From assembly GCF_002205845.1 (NCBI RefSeq), contig NZ_NISI01000003.1, positions 186,001-250,000 of the forward strand: DNA of 64,000 bases, in the 5' to 3' direction. Positions 1-10,294 of the stretch are shown here, piece by piece. Positions within the stretch are counted from its first letter, which is position 1. Every line of letters begins with the position of its first letter. The DNA comes from Roseateles puraquae. GTDB lineage: Bacteria; Pseudomonadota; Gammaproteobacteria; Burkholderiales; Burkholderiaceae_C. The position numbers and the translations under genes were made by a program. The notes beneath the pieces were generated by a model. It saw nothing but the letters and a program-made list of their open reading frames with translations, did not search any database and was not told the origin of the DNA.

Positions 1-63
1 CCCTTGGGGGACCGACCAGCCTCGCCGCGTTCAGCGGGCGAGACTGGGCGAGGGGCCTCCTCG

Positions 64-645
64 TCAGGCGAAGTTGGCTTCGGCGAACTGCCAGTTCACG
101 AGGTTGCTCAGGAAGGTCTCCACGAACTTCGGGCGCAGGTTGCGGTAGTCGATGTAGTAGGCGTGCTCCCACACGTCGACGGTCAGCAGGGCCTTGTCGG
201 CGGTGGTCAGCGGCGTGCCGGCGGCGCCGGTGTTGACGATGTCGACCGTGCCGTCCGCCTTCTTGACGAGCCAGGTCCAGCCGGAACCGAAGTTGCCGAC
301 GGCGCTCTTCACGAAGGCTTCCTTGAAGGCGGCGTAGCTGCCCCACTTGGCGTTGATGGCATCAGCCAGCGCACCGCTGGGTTCGCCACCGCCATTGGGC
401 TTCATGCAGTTCCAGAAGAAGGTGTGGTTCCAGATCTGGGCGGCGTTGTTGTAGATGCCGCCGGAGCTCTTCTTGACGATCTCTTCGAGCGTCAGGGATT
501 CGAACTCGGTGCCCTTTTGCAGGTTGTTCAGGTTCACCACGTAGGCGTTGTGGTGCTTGCCGTGGTGGAACTCCAGCGTTTCCTTGCTGTAGTGCGGGGC
601 CAGCGAATCGATGGGGTAAGGCAGCGGGGGCAGCGTGTGTTCCAT
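64..645 (-). CDS. sodB: Iron superoxide dismutase
   Basis: Cytoplasmic Fe-type superoxide dismutase, 193 aa, which converts superoxide to hydrogen peroxide and oxygen. The four metal ligands of the Fe/Mn family are visible: H27 in HHGKHH, H74 in IWNHTFFW, and D157 and H161 in DVWEHAYY. Length is normal for the family. The ATG at 645 has a GAGG about eight bases upstream. It lies 60 bp downstream of xseA on the same strand; a TACAAT -10-like sequence in that gap suggests its own promoter, although no convincing -35 is seen. The Fe assignment rather than Mn rests on overall resemblance to SodB. Confidence 0.96.
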   Translation of the reverse strand: MEHTLPPLPYPIDSLAPHYSKETLEFHHGKHHNAYVVNLNNLQKGTEFESLTLEEIVKKSSGGIYNNAAQIWNHTFFWNCMKPNGGGEPSGALADAINAKWGSYAAFKEAFVKSAVGNFGSGWTWLVKKADGTVDIVNTGAAGTPLTTADKALLTVDVWEHAYYIDYRNLRPKFVETFLSNLVNWQFAEANFA

Positions 646-705
646 GGTGTCAACCTCGGTGATGAATGGGGGAAGAGAAACGCGGCGGATTGTAGGGAGA
701 GCCGA

Positions 706-2055
706 TCACCCCTGCGGCAATGGCCGTACCCGCAGGACTTGCATGTCGGCGCTACCGTCCGCCAGCACCGTGCGCACCTCCCGGCCGGGCGCCAACGCCG
801 TGATCGACGTGATGGCACCGCCCTGCCCGTCGTCCAGCCAGGCATAGCCGCGGGCCAGCACGTGGTGCGGGTCCAGCGCCTGCAATCGGGCCTGCAAGGC
901 GTCAAGCCGGCTGCGTTGGCGCAGCACGACCTCTCGCTCAGCGCGGTCCAGCCGCTGGGCGAGGTGGGCCAGGCGCTGGGCCTGCAGCTCCACCCGGCGG
1001 CGCGGCGCCGCAGCGGCACGCTGGGCCAGCAGACCGAGCAGGCGCTGCTGGCGCGCGATCAGGTCGCTTGGGCGCGACAGGCGCAGCGCCAGGCGGTCCA
1101 GCCGCTGGGCCAGCGACTGCAGGCGGTGGTCCAGCCGCAGCGCCAGCGCGCGCTCGAGGCTCGCCAGCTGGCTCAGCAGCGCGTCGCGTGCAGGCGCTGC
1201 CAGCTCCGCCGCTGCCGTCGGCGTGGGGGCTCGAAGGTCGGCCGCCAGGTCGCACAGCGTCACATCGGTTTCGTGGCCGACACCGCACACCACCGGCAAC
1301 CCCGACGTGGCCACGGCTCGCACCACGCGCTCGTCATTGAAGGCCCACAGGTCTTCGAGCGAACCGCCTCCGCGCACCAGCAGCAGCACGTCCACCTCCG
1401 CGCGCTCATTGGCTGTTTGCAGCGCACGCACCAGGGCCGGGGGCGCCTCCACGCCCTGCACCGGGCTGGGGTAGACCACCACCTCCACCTGCGGCGCACG
1501 ACGCGCGAGCGCCGTCAGCACGTCATGCAGCGCGGCCCCGGCCGACGAGGTGATGACGCCGATGCGCTGCGGATGCGGCGGCAGCGGCCGCTTGGCTTGC
1601 GCATCGAACAGGCCTTCGGCCGCGAGCCGCGCCCGCAGCTTCAGGAACTGCTCGTACAGCGTGCCGGCACCCGCCCGGCGCATGGCCTCGACGACGAACT
1701 GCAGCTCGCCCCGCGGCTCGTACACCGCCACGCGCCCGCGCACCTCGACCAGCACGCCCTCACCCGGCGAAAAGTCCAGCAGGGCCGCCGCTCGGCGGAA
1801 CATCGCGCAGCGCAGGCTGGCCGCCTGGCCGTCAGCATCCTTCAGGCTGAAATAGCAGTGGCCACTGGCCGCACGGGTGAAACCGGCGATCTCGCCGCCC
1901 ACGACGACCACCGAGAAGCGGTCCGTGAGGGTCTGAGACACCGCGGCCAGCAGCCCGGCCACGCCCCAGATCCGACGTCCCGATGCGGGTTCGCGAGGCT
2001 CAATCACGCGCAAACCCAATGCCGGCGCGGGTCGGGAAGTCCACAGCCGCGCCAA
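706..2055 (-). CDS. xseA: Exodeoxyribonuclease VII large subunit
   Basis: Large subunit of exonuclease VII, which degrades single-stranded DNA into oligonucleotides together with XseB. The 449 aa protein has the N-terminal OB fold (IWGVAGLLAAVSQTL onward, with the GHCYFSLKD segment near residue 67), the central catalytic domain (IGVITSSAGAALHDVL; RGGGSLEDLWAFND; VGHETDVTLCDLAADLRAPTPTAAAEL), and a long coiled-coil C-terminal part rich in Leu, Arg and Gln. Length matches the family. The gene is on the minus strand, divergent from exbB at 2358. No xseB is seen in this window. Confidence 0.95.
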   Translation of the reverse strand: MARLWTSRPAPALGLRVIEPREPASGRRIWGVAGLLAAVSQTLTDRFSVVVVGGEIAGFTRAASGHCYFSLKDADGQAASLRCAMFRRAAALLDFSPGEGVLVEVRGRVAVYEPRGELQFVVEAMRRAGAGTLYEQFLKLRARLAAEGLFDAQAKRPLPPHPQRIGVITSSAGAALHDVLTALARRAPQVEVVVYPSPVQGVEAPPALVRALQTANERAEVDVLLLVRGGGSLEDLWAFNDERVVRAVATSGLPVVCGVGHETDVTLCDLAADLRAPTPTAAAELAAPARDALLSQLASLERALALRLDHRLQSLAQRLDRLALRLSRPSDLIARQQRLLGLLAQRAAAAPRRRVELQAQRLAHLAQRLDRAEREVVLRQRSRLDALQARLQALDPHHVLARGYAWLDDGQGGAITSITALAPGREVRTVLADGSADMQVLRVRPLPQG

Positions 2056-2357
2056 TGCTTGCTTGGCGGGCCATTTCGCGCGGCAAGCGCGTCACGGCGT
2101 TGTCATGCACCCATAACCTCTTGTTTTTCAATTCGATTTCCGCTGCTCAAACTTGAGGCAAGTTGTTCAAGGCCTTGATTTGACGGCCCTCGCGGCCCAC
2201 CGCCCCGAGCTTGTCAACAAAGTTATCCACAGCAACGGTGGATGGTTGTGAGCGGGCGCAACTTGGGGTGCGCCATGGGCAGACCGTGCGATTCCAGGGG
2301 CCATAATCCCGCGCACTCAGCGGCCGGTGGGCGGCCGCTCTTTCGACGGGGACGACC
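2056..2357. other. Divergent intergenic region xseA/exbB
   Basis: About 300 bp separating two divergent genes. I see no credible ORF. It contains a perfect 9-mer DnaA box (TTATCCACA, 2223-2231) and, nearer exbB, a CATAAT sequence around 2302 that could be a -10 element. No hairpin terminator or repeat was recognised. Confidence 0.5.
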
Positions 2358-2975
2358 TTGTTTTCGATCATACAAGCCGCCGGTTGGCCGATCTGGCCCT
2401 TGCTCCTGTGCTCCGTGGTGGCCCTGGCCCTGATCATCGAACGGCTGTCGAGCCTGCGGGCCAAGCGCATCATGCCGCCGCGCCTGCTTGACGATGTGCT
2501 CAACGTGACCTCGCAGCAGCTGCCCGCGCCCGACGTCGTCGACCGCCTGGCCGAGTCGTCCATCCTGGGCGAGGTGCTGGCCTCCGGCCTGCGCGCCGTG
2601 CGCACCGAGCCTCAAATGCCCGAGGGCAAGCTGCGCCTGGTCTTCGAACTGGCCGGCCGCCGCGCGGTGCACCAGCTCGACCGCTACATGAACACCCTGG
2701 GCACGATCGCGACTGCCGCCCCGCTGCTGGGCCTGATGGGCACGGTGGTCGGCATGATCGAGATCTTCGGCAGCCAGACACCCGGCGGCAACAACCCGGC
2801 GCAGCTGGCGCATGGCATCTCGATTGCGCTCTACAACACCGCTTTCGGCCTGATGATCGCCATCCCGGCCTTGGTGGCCCACCGTTACTTCCGCGGTCGC
2901 ATCGAGGAATACGTGCTGGAGCTGGAAGCCGCCGCCGACCGCTTGCTGGGCCAACTGCGCCGCTACACCGTCTGA
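2358..2975 (+). CDS. exbB: MotA/TolQ/ExbB proton channel family protein
   Basis: ExbB/TolQ-type inner-membrane proton channel subunit, 205 aa. It has an N-terminal membrane helix (WPIWPLLLCSVVALALIIERL, residues 9-29) and two further helices in the conserved proton-channel region (TAAPLLGLMGTVVGMIEIF around residue 117-135 and ISIALYNTAFGLMIAIPALVAHRYF around 153-177). With the ExbD encoded 28 bp downstream it should energise TonB- or Tol-like outer-membrane transport. The start is TTG at 2358. The gene heads the conserved cluster exbB-exbD-lpxK-Trm112-kdsB-adk. A second exbB lies at 9384-10211. Confidence 0.93.
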   Translation: MFSIIQAAGWPIWPLLLCSVVALALIIERLSSLRAKRIMPPRLLDDVLNVTSQQLPAPDVVDRLAESSILGEVLASGLRAVRTEPQMPEGKLRLVFELAGRRAVHQLDRYMNTLGTIATAAPLLGLMGTVVGMIEIFGSQTPGGNNPAQLAHGISIALYNTAFGLMIAIPALVAHRYFRGRIEEYVLELEAAADRLLGQLRRYTV

Positions 2976-3003
2976 TCGCCGCCCACCCCGGATGAACTGA
3001 CCC

Positions 3004-3420
3004 ATGAGATTCCGCTCCCCGCAAAGCGAGCCGCCGGAGATCAACCTGATCCCGTTCATCGACGTGCTGCTGGTCATCCTCATCTTCCTGATGCTGTCGA
3101 CGACCTACTCCAAGTTCACCGAACTGCAGATCACGCTGCCGTCGGCGGACGCCGAGAAGCTCAAGGACCGGCCGCGGGAGGTGATCGTCGGCATCGCGGC
3201 GGACGGCCGCTTCGTGGTCAACCGGCAGCCGGTGGAAGGGCGCTCGGTCGAGATCCTCGTCACGTCGCTGCGCCAGGCGTCCGGCGGCAACACCGAGGCT
3301 TCGCTGATCATCTCCGCCGACGCCGCCACCCCGCATCAGGCGGTGGTCAATGTGATGGATGCGGCACGCCGCGTGGGGCTCACGCGTGTCACCTTCGCAG
3401 CCCAGACCGACGCTCGCTGA
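3004..3420 (+). CDS. exbD: ExbD/TolR biopolymer transport protein
   Basis: ExbD/TolR family partner of the preceding ExbB, 138 aa. A short cytoplasmic segment is followed by a single membrane helix beginning EINLIPFIDVLLVILIFLML (residues 11-30). This helix carries the invariant Asp (D20) that is the proton-translocating residue in the family. The remainder is a small periplasmic domain. The stop codon lies inside the 5' part of the annotated lpxK frame, which implies translational coupling. Confidence 0.94.
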   Translation: MRFRSPQSEPPEINLIPFIDVLLVILIFLMLSTTYSKFTELQITLPSADAEKLKDRPREVIVGIAADGRFVVNRQPVEGRSVEILVTSLRQASGGNTEASLIISADAATPHQAVVNVMDAARRVGLTRVTFAAQTDAR

Positions 3421-4441
3421 GCGAGCGAGCCGGCGCCTGCAGGAGGAGTGGCTGACGGGCGGCGCCCTTTCGGCGAGCCTGCTGCCCCTGTCCTGGCTTT
3501 ATGGGGGCCTGCTGGCCCTGCGCCGGCTGGCCTACGCGACCGGCCTGAAGCGCGTGGAACGCCTGCCCGTGCCGGTGATCGTCGTGGGCAACTGGATCGT
3601 CGGCGGCGCCGGCAAGACGCCCACCACCCTCGCCTTGCTCGAACTGCTGCGGGCGCGCGGCCTGCGGGCCGGCGTGGTGTCGCGCGGCTATGGCCGTGAA
3701 GAAGATGGCATTGGCCTGGTCACGCGGGTGTCGACCGCCCGCGAGGTCGGCGATGAACCGCTGCTGCTCCACCTGCGCGGCCGCGTACCGGTCGCCGTCG
3801 GTCGCGACCGCGTGGCGGCAGCACGCGCGCTGCTGGCGGCTGAACCCGGGCTGCAAGTGCTCGTCAGTGACGACGGCTTGCAGCACTGGCGCCTGCCGCG
3901 GCAATTGAGCGTGCTCGTGTTCGACGAACGCGGCCTGGGCAATGGCCGGCTGTTGCCGGCCGGCCCGCTGCGCCAGCCGCCGCAGCGGCTCGCGCCTCAT
4001 GAGCTCGTTGTCTACAACGCGCCGCGTGCCAGCACCGCGCTGCCGGGCGCTGTCGCCGAACGGCGGCTGTCGGGCGCGGTGGCCCTGGCCGACTGGTGGG
4101 CAGGGCAGCCGGCGCGCATGGAGACCCTGCTGGCCCTGCGCAACAAGCCAGGGCTGCTGGCCGTGGCGGGTGTGGCCCGTCCGCAGCGCTTCTTCGACAT
4201 GCTGGCCGGTCTGGGCCTGAACCTGCAGACACTGGCCCTGCCCGACCACGCCGACTTCGCCGCCCTGCCCTGGGCCGCCGACGTGCCCGGCATCGTGCTG
4301 ACCGAGAAGGACGCGGTGAAGCTGCCGCCGTCACGTGTCGGGGACCTGCCCGTCTGGGTCGTGGCGCTAGACTTCGCGCCCGGCGCCGGCTTCGAGGCCG
4401 CGCTGGACGACCACCTCCCCACTCTTTTGCGCCGAGCCTGA
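3359..4441 (+). CDS. lpxK: Tetraacyldisaccharide 4'-kinase
   Basis: LpxK phosphorylates the 4' position of the lipid A tetraacyldisaccharide at the inner membrane. The Walker A motif [12 protein letters not shown] is near residues 82-93, followed by [14 protein letters not shown] and the SDDGLQHW motif typical of LpxK. Length is about 340-360 aa depending on start. The start is uncertain: the ATG at 3359 would overlap exbD by 62 bp, and a GTG at 3386 is an alternative; neither has a clear ribosome binding site. The stop overlaps the next ATG by one base. Confidence 0.93.
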   Translation: MRHAAWGSRVSPSQPRPTLAERASRRLQEEWLTGGALSASLLPLSWLYGGLLALRRLAYATGLKRVERLPVPVIVVGNWIVGGAGKTPTTLALLELLRARGLRAGVVSRGYGREEDGIGLVTRVSTAREVGDEPLLLHLRGRVPVAVGRDRVAAARALLAAEPGLQVLVSDDGLQHWRLPRQLSVLVFDERGLGNGRLLPAGPLRQPPQRLAPHELVVYNAPRASTALPGAVAERRLSGAVALADWWAGQPARMETLLALRNKPGLLAVAGVARPQRFFDMLAGLGLNLQTLALPDHADFAALPWAADVPGIVLTEKDAVKLPPSRVGDLPVWVVALDFAPGAGFEAALDDHLPTLLRRA

Positions 4442-4650
4442 TGGATCAACGCCTCATCGAAATGCTGGTCTGCCCGCTGTGCAAGGGGCCGCTGACAATG
4501 CTGCGCGACGGCGAGCTGCCCGCGCTGGGCTGCCGTGCCGACCGGTTGGCCTTCCCCATCCGTGACGGCATCCCGCTGATGCTGGAAAACGAAGCCCGCC
4601 CCTGGGACCCGGACACCACCAGCACGCCGGCCCCGCTGGCGGCACCGTGA
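4441..4650 (+). CDS. Trm112 family protein (UPF0434)
   Basis: Small 69 aa zinc-ribbon-like protein of the Trm112/UPF0434 family (YcaR in E. coli). It begins [18 protein letters not shown] and has the typical [19 protein letters not shown] ending. Only the CPLC pair and a further Cys (LGC, near residue 30) are present, as is common for bacterial members. The start ATG overlaps the lpxK stop by one base. Its position between lpxK and kdsB is conserved in proteobacteria; the molecular role in bacteria is not settled. Confidence 0.93.
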   Translation: MDQRLIEMLVCPLCKGPLTMLRDGELPALGCRADRLAFPIRDGIPLMLENEARPWDPDTTSTPAPLAAP

Positions 4651-4671
4651 CGCCCGTGAGGGTCTGAACCC

Positions 4672-5409
4672 GTGAGCTTCACCGTCATCATCCCGGCGCG
4701 GCTGGCCTCCACGCGGCTGCCGAACAAGCCCCTGGCCGACATCGCCGGCCTGCCCATGATCGTGCGCGTGGCGCGCCGGGCCGCCGAATCCGCCGCCGGC
4801 CGCATCGTCGTGGCCACGGACGCCCCCGAAGTCGCCGCCGCCTGTGCGGCCCACGGTGTGCAGGCCTTGATGACTCGCGCCGACCATCCCTCGGGCAGCG
4901 ACCGCCTCGCGGAAGCCGTCGAGCAGCTCGGCCTCGCGGACGACGCCGCCGTGGTGAACGTGCAGGGCGACGAACCGTTGATCGCGCCCGCCATGATCGA
5001 CGCCTGCGCGGCCACGCTGGCCGCCCAGCCGGACTGCGTCATGGCCACCGTGGCCCACGCCCTCACCGAGCCTTCCGAGTTTGCGAACCCGAATGTCGTC
5101 AAGCTGGTGACCGACAAGTCGGGCCGGGCGCTGTACTTCTCGCGCGCCCCCATCGCCTGGTGGCGCGACGGTGCCGGCGCGCCCAACCAGGCGCTGCGCC
5201 ATGTCGGGCTGTACGCCTACCGCGCCGGCTTCCTGCGGCGCTTCCCGACGCTGGCGGTCAGCCCGCTGGAGCAGATCGAATCGCTGGAGCAGCTCCGGGT
5301 GCTGTGGCACGGCGAGCGCATCGCGGTCCATGTGAGCCAGGAACGACCGGGCCCGGGTGTCGACACGCCCGAGGATCTCGCCCGCGTCAGGCAGCTGCTT
5401 CAGGGTTGA
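4672..5409 (+). CDS. kdsB: 3-deoxy-manno-octulosonate cytidylyltransferase
   Basis: CMP-Kdo synthetase, 245 aa, which activates Kdo with CTP for lipopolysaccharide core assembly. The nucleotide-binding N-terminus [19 protein letters not shown] is intact, followed by [11 protein letters not shown] (metal and CTP site) and [16 protein letters not shown] at 4672 is used as start because it precedes the conserved N-terminus by only a few residues. It sits 21 bp after the Trm112-like gene in the same operon, so two lipid A/core genes (lpxK, kdsB) are coupled. Confidence 0.96.
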   Translation: MSFTVIIPARLASTRLPNKPLADIAGLPMIVRVARRAAESAAGRIVVATDAPEVAAACAAHGVQALMTRADHPSGSDRLAEAVEQLGLADDAAVVNVQGDEPLIAPAMIDACAATLAAQPDCVMATVAHALTEPSEFANPNVVKLVTDKSGRALYFSRAPIAWWRDGAGAPNQALRHVGLYAYRAGFLRRFPTLAVSPLEQIESLEQLRVLWHGERIAVHVSQERPGPGVDTPEDLARVRQLLQG

Positions 5410-5491
5410 TGCCCGGGCTGGCGCGTCAGGCCAGCGAAAGTCCGCATGCGATACTCGACCGCTGACCCCGGGGCGGCGCGCTTGACCGTGA

Positions 5492-6178
<687 letters not shown>

Positions 6179-6190
6179 CAGCCCCAGCCC

Positions 6191-6234
6191 CGACAAAAGC
6201 CGCGGCGCCTCGAGCCCCGCGGCTTTTTTGTCGG
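6191..6234 (+). terminator. Rho-independent terminator after adk
   Basis: Arms AGCCGCGG (6198-6205) and CCGCGGCT (6217-6224) form a GC-rich stem followed by TTTTTT; flanking GACA/TGTC extends the stem. It lies 13 bp after the adk stop. Confidence 0.9.
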
Positions 6235-6277
6235 CCACAATTGACGTTTACGTCAATCAACCCAGGAGATCCTCATC

Positions 6278-7036
<759 letters not shown>

Positions 7037-7072
7037 GCTAAAAGGCTGCAGGGGCGCACTGCCCTGACCACG

Positions 7073-7101
7073 AAAAAAGAGGCCCCACGGGGCCTCTTTG
7101 T
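7073..7101. terminator. Bidirectional terminator between convergent genes
   Basis: The stem AGAGGCCC / GGGCCTCT is flanked by an A-run on one side and TTTGT on the other. It lies between the SDR gene (plus) and the TPR gene (minus) and can serve both. Confidence 0.88.
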
Positions 7102-7137
7102 CTAGGCACGTGCCGGCTCGGGGCCGGCAAGCCTGCA

Positions 7138-8385
7138 TCACTTCTTGGCGCTGCGCGCCTGCACCTGCCACAGGCGGGCCAGCTCGCCGGAGCCGTCCGT
7201 GCCCTTGACACCGCGCCAGGCGGCGATGGCCTTGGAGGTCTCGCCCGCGTTGTAGTAAGCCAGGCCTTGGTAGAACTTGGCATCGTCGGCGCGGGTGAAG
7301 TTGTCCTTCGCCATGCCGGCGTCGACCAGCGCGAGGCCACCGGCCTTGTCGCCCGCAAATACGCGCTGCAGGCCCAGCTTGACCAGCTCGTCGCCCGTCT
7401 TGGCGTCCTTGGCGGCCTTCTCGGCATTGGCGGCATCCGCCTTGGCTTCGTTGGACTTCTTGACCATCAAGTCCAGCAGGCGCTTGTGACGCGCACCTTC
7501 GGCACCCTGACCGAGGATGTTCGCCGACAGGCCCTGCTCGACGATCTTCTTGCCTTCGTCGGGGTAGCCCGCCTGCGCGGCCAGTTGGGCGGCTTCCATG
7601 TAGTCGTCAGCCGTCTTCAGGTTGCCCGTGGCCAGCTGCAGGCGATAGACGTCCATCGTGAATCGCGATGCGAAACCCTTCTTGCCCTGCAGGCCACCGA
7701 GCACCTGGGCCCAGAGTTCCTTGCGCGGGTAGTAGTTGAGCAGTCGCTCGACCGCATAGGACTCGGTCGCCGCATCACCCTTCTTCTGGGCGGCGTAGAG
7801 CAGGATGTTGAGCTTGTCCTGGCTCGGCGCCTTGCCGGCCTTCTCATCGGCTTGGACTTCGGCCAGGGTGTCCTTCAGGACGGCCGTCATGTCGCCCGAC
7901 TTGAACTGGGCCTGCTGCTGCATCTGCTTGACCGACGCGCTGCTACCGCCTGCGGCAAAGTACTTGTTGGCCCATTCCAGCGTCTTGGCGGCGTTGCCAG
8001 CACGCAGGTAGGTGCCCGCGATGGCTTCCATGTATTGCAGCTGCTGCGGGCCGCCGAGCTTGGCCTTCAGCACCTCGAAGGAGCGAGCCATGGTGTCGGG
8101 GTCGCTGGCGCCCATGGCGGCCGAGAAGCGCACGCCTTCGATGGCGTTGTTCTCGCCGGGCGTGCGGCCACCCACGGCTTCTGCATCACGCAGCTTGGCC
8201 AGGGCTTCCTTGTACTTGCCGGCCTTGACCAGCTTGCTCGCCTCACCCAGCGGGGTGCCGACTTCCTTGCGCACGGTGTCCTGCGCAGCAGCCTGGCTCA
8301 TGCCGAACTCCGCGCCGGGCGCGCCGTTCAGGGACAGGGCCAGGGCGCCAACGGCGACAGCCACGATGGATTTCAAAGCTTTCAA
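7138..8385 (-). CDS. TPR-like periplasmic protein of the TonB/ExbB/ExbD operon
   Basis: 415 aa protein with a signal-peptide-like N-terminus (MKALKSIVAVAVGALALSLNGAPGAEF). The rest is helical with tetratricopeptide-like segments (EASKLVKAGKYKEALAKLRDAEAV; later LVKLGLQRVFAGDKAGGLALVDAGMAK and FYQGLAYYNAGETSKAIAAW). It is the last gene after tonB-exbB-exbD-exbD, separated from the second exbD by a hairpin terminator at 8404-8433. I infer a periplasmic accessory role for the Ton system, with reduced expression through partial read-through. No enzymatic motif was seen. Confidence 0.8.
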   Translation of the reverse strand: MKALKSIVAVAVGALALSLNGAPGAEFGMSQAAAQDTVRKEVGTPLGEASKLVKAGKYKEALAKLRDAEAVGGRTPGENNAIEGVRFSAAMGASDPDTMARSFEVLKAKLGGPQQLQYMEAIAGTYLRAGNAAKTLEWANKYFAAGGSSASVKQMQQQAQFKSGDMTAVLKDTLAEVQADEKAGKAPSQDKLNILLYAAQKKGDAATESYAVERLLNYYPRKELWAQVLGGLQGKKGFASRFTMDVYRLQLATGNLKTADDYMEAAQLAAQAGYPDEGKKIVEQGLSANILGQGAEGARHKRLLDLMVKKSNEAKADAANAEKAAKDAKTGDELVKLGLQRVFAGDKAGGLALVDAGMAKDNFTRADDAKFYQGLAYYNAGETSKAIAAWRGVKGTDGSGELARLWQVQARSAKK

Positions 8386-8403
8386 CTTGCTCTCCTGAAA
8401 AGC

Positions 8404-8433
8404 AAAAACGCGCCGCCCTTTCGGGCAGCGCGC
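8404..8433 (-). terminator. Intra-operon terminator/attenuator
   Basis: Read on the minus strand, GCGCTGCCCGAAAGGGCGGCGCG followed by TTTTTGCTTTT forms a hairpin and U-tract directly after exbD and just before the TPR gene start. Confidence 0.8.
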
Positions 8434-8468
8434 ATCACAGTATCGGTGTCAGCGGTCCCGAGGTCACG

Positions 8469-8906
8469 TCACTTGACGTATTGCTCGTTACCGACCATGC
8501 CCATCTTCTTGACGCTGTTGCGCTGGGCCGAGGCCATCACGGCAGCCACAACCCCATAGTCCACCAGCTTGTTCGGCTTGATGTGGACTTCGGGCTGCTC
8601 ACCGATCGGCTTCGAACCGATCTCCTGCATCTTGGCGTTCACGGCGTCGATGTTCGGCAGCGCGGTTTCGTCCCAGTACACGGTGCCGTCAAAGTCGATC
8701 ATGACGGTGTGCACGACCGGCTCTTCAGTCGGCGGGTTCGGGCTCGGCGGCGGCATGTCGAGATTGATCGTGTGCAGCTGGATGGGGATGGTGATGATCA
8801 GCATCACCAGCAGCACCAGCATCACGTCGATCAGCGGCGTCGTGTTGACGTCCATCATGACATCGGGTTCACCGCTGCCCGAAGAACTTCCAACATTCAT
8901 TCCCAT
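8469..8906 (-). CDS. exbD: ExbD/TolR family protein (second copy in operon)
   Basis: 145 aa ExbD-type protein. The membrane helix follows VNTTPLIDVMLVLLVMLIITIP (residues 20-41) with the conserved Asp. The periplasmic linker has a proline-rich stretch (MPPPSPNPPTEEPVV). It is preceded 15 bp upstream by another exbD, as in the tonB-exbB-exbD1-exbD2 loci known from Xanthomonas. The two ExbDs are clearly different in sequence beyond the membrane anchor, so they are not a recent duplication. Confidence 0.93.
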   Translation of the reverse strand: MGMNVGSSSGSGEPDVMMDVNTTPLIDVMLVLLVMLIITIPIQLHTINLDMPPPSPNPPTEEPVVHTVMIDFDGTVYWDETALPNIDAVNAKMQEIGSKPIGEQPEVHIKPNKLVDYGVVAAVMASAQRNSVKKMGMVGNEQYVK

Positions 8907-8921
8907 GTTTGACTCCTGGGC

Positions 8922-9350
8922 TCAACCGCCGCGCGCAGGCGGCTCGGTGACGAAATTGATCTTCATGATGCCGGCGCGTTGGCAGGCGAAGATCACACGA
9001 CCGACCGACTCGTAGCGGGACTTGTCGTCGCCGCGGATGTGCACCTCGGGCTGCGGATTCTTCACCGATTCCTTGCCGAGGCGCTTGACGAGCTCCTCCA
9101 TGTCGGGAATCAGCTTGGTGTTCCAGTAGACGTCGCCGTCCTTGCTGACCGAGAGTTCGATGTTTTCCGGCTTCGTGACGCGGACGATGTTCGTCTCCTT
9201 TGGGAGATTCACAGCGATCGTCTGCGTCACCACCGGCACGGTGATGAGGAAGATGATCAGCATCACCAACATCACGTCCACGAGGGGCGTGGTGTTGATG
9301 GTTGCATTGACTTCGTCCTCGCCGGAAGCAGATCCGACGTTCATGCCCAT
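8922..9350 (-). CDS. exbD: ExbD/TolR family protein (first copy in operon)
   Basis: 142 aa ExbD-type protein. The N-terminus MGMNVGSASGEDEVNATIN leads into the NTTPLVDVMLVMLIIFLITVPVV membrane segment carrying the conserved Asp. The periplasmic domain contains EVHIRGDDKSRYESVGRVI. It lies 33 bp after exbB. Expected to work with ExbB (9384-10211) and TonB (10295-10942) to pass proton-motive force to the outer membrane. Confidence 0.94.
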   Translation of the reverse strand: MGMNVGSASGEDEVNATINTTPLVDVMLVMLIIFLITVPVVTQTIAVNLPKETNIVRVTKPENIELSVSKDGDVYWNTKLIPDMEELVKRLGKESVKNPQPEVHIRGDDKSRYESVGRVIFACQRAGIMKINFVTEPPARGG

Positions 9351-9383
9351 AGCTTGAGCTCCTTATCGAGAGCGAGCCAGGAC

Positions 9384-10211
9384 TCAGCGCTTGGCGACGG
9401 CGCGGTTGCCCATCAGGACGCCGTGCAGGTCACCGGCGAACGAACGAACCTGACCCATCACGGCCTTGTTGCGGTTGACCAGCCAGTTGTAGCCCAGCAC
9501 GGCCGGCACGGCGACGACCAGACCGATGGCGGTCATGATCAGAGCGGCGCCCACGGGGCCGGCCACCTTGTCGATCGAGGCCTGACCGGCGACGCCGATG
9601 GCGGTCAGCGCGTTCAGAATGCCCCACACCGTACCGAACAGGCCGATGAAGGGAGAGGTCGAACCGACGGTCGCCAGGAAGCCCAGGCCGGCGGAGATCT
9701 TGGTGTTGACGTCAGCGACGGCGCGCTCGACGTTCATCGTGACCCAGCTGCTGTGATCGATGTTCTCGGTCAGGGCGCCTTCGTGGTGCTCCGAAGCCTC
9801 GACAGCGGCGGTGGCGATGTAGCGGAAGGCGCTTTCTTCCTTCAGGCCCTTGATGCCATCAGCCAGGCTGGGCTTCTTGAAGAAGGTGGCGCGGACTTCC
9901 TTGGCTTCGGAAGACAGCTTGCTCGTGTCCCACAGGCGCACGACCAGGATGTACCACGAACCCATGGACATGATGGCCAGGATGGCCAGCACGACCTGGT
10001 CAACCACGTTGCCGTGGGCAACGATGTTGGCCAGGCTGTAGGGGTTTTCTTGCTTGGCGGGAGCAGCAGCGGGCGCGGGGGCGGCACCTGCGTCGGCCAC
10101 AGCGGCCGAGGCGGCGTCGGCCGGCTTCTGGTCTTGCGCGTGGGCGGGCGAAACAGCCAGGGTCGCGGCCATGGCGATGGCGGCCAGGAAGCCGGTGATG
10201 CGAGAAATCAT
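9384..10211 (-). CDS. exbB: ExbB/TolQ family proton channel protein with signal-like N-terminus
   Basis: 275 aa ExbB. The N-terminus is signal-peptide-like (MISRITGFLAAIAMAATLAVSPAHA) and is followed by an Ala/Pro-rich linker. The channel core starts near residue 70 with a helix (VVDQVVLAILAIMSMGSWYILVV, split by the usual polar positions) and continues with LGFLATVGSTSPFIGLFGTVWGIL and GAALIMTAIGLVVAVPAVLGYNW. The longer N-terminal version is found in TonB-dedicated ExbB proteins. Downstream of tonB and upstream of two exbD genes. Confidence 0.94.
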   Translation of the reverse strand: MISRITGFLAAIAMAATLAVSPAHAQDQKPADAASAAVADAGAAPAPAAAPAKQENPYSLANIVAHGNVVDQVVLAILAIMSMGSWYILVVRLWDTSKLSSEAKEVRATFFKKPSLADGIKGLKEESAFRYIATAAVEASEHHEGALTENIDHSSWVTMNVERAVADVNTKISAGLGFLATVGSTSPFIGLFGTVWGILNALTAIGVAGQASIDKVAGPVGAALIMTAIGLVVAVPAVLGYNWLVNRNKAVMGQVRSFAGDLHGVLMGNRAVAKR

Positions 10212-10294
10212 GGAGTCAACTCCTAGGGAAAGATTCTGGTTTATGCGGTTCTGAATGCGCCCCGCGGGGCGCCGGGATCACAACGGAGAAGTTC

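Noticed and set aside
4..2178. 724-residue plus-strand open frame opposite sodB and xseA
   Set aside because: Antisense to two clear genes; Gln/Arg/His-rich composition typical of shadow frames in high-GC DNA.
2223..2231. Possible replication origin
   Set aside because: Only one DnaA box, no AT-rich unwinding region, and no dnaA, dnaN or parAB nearby.
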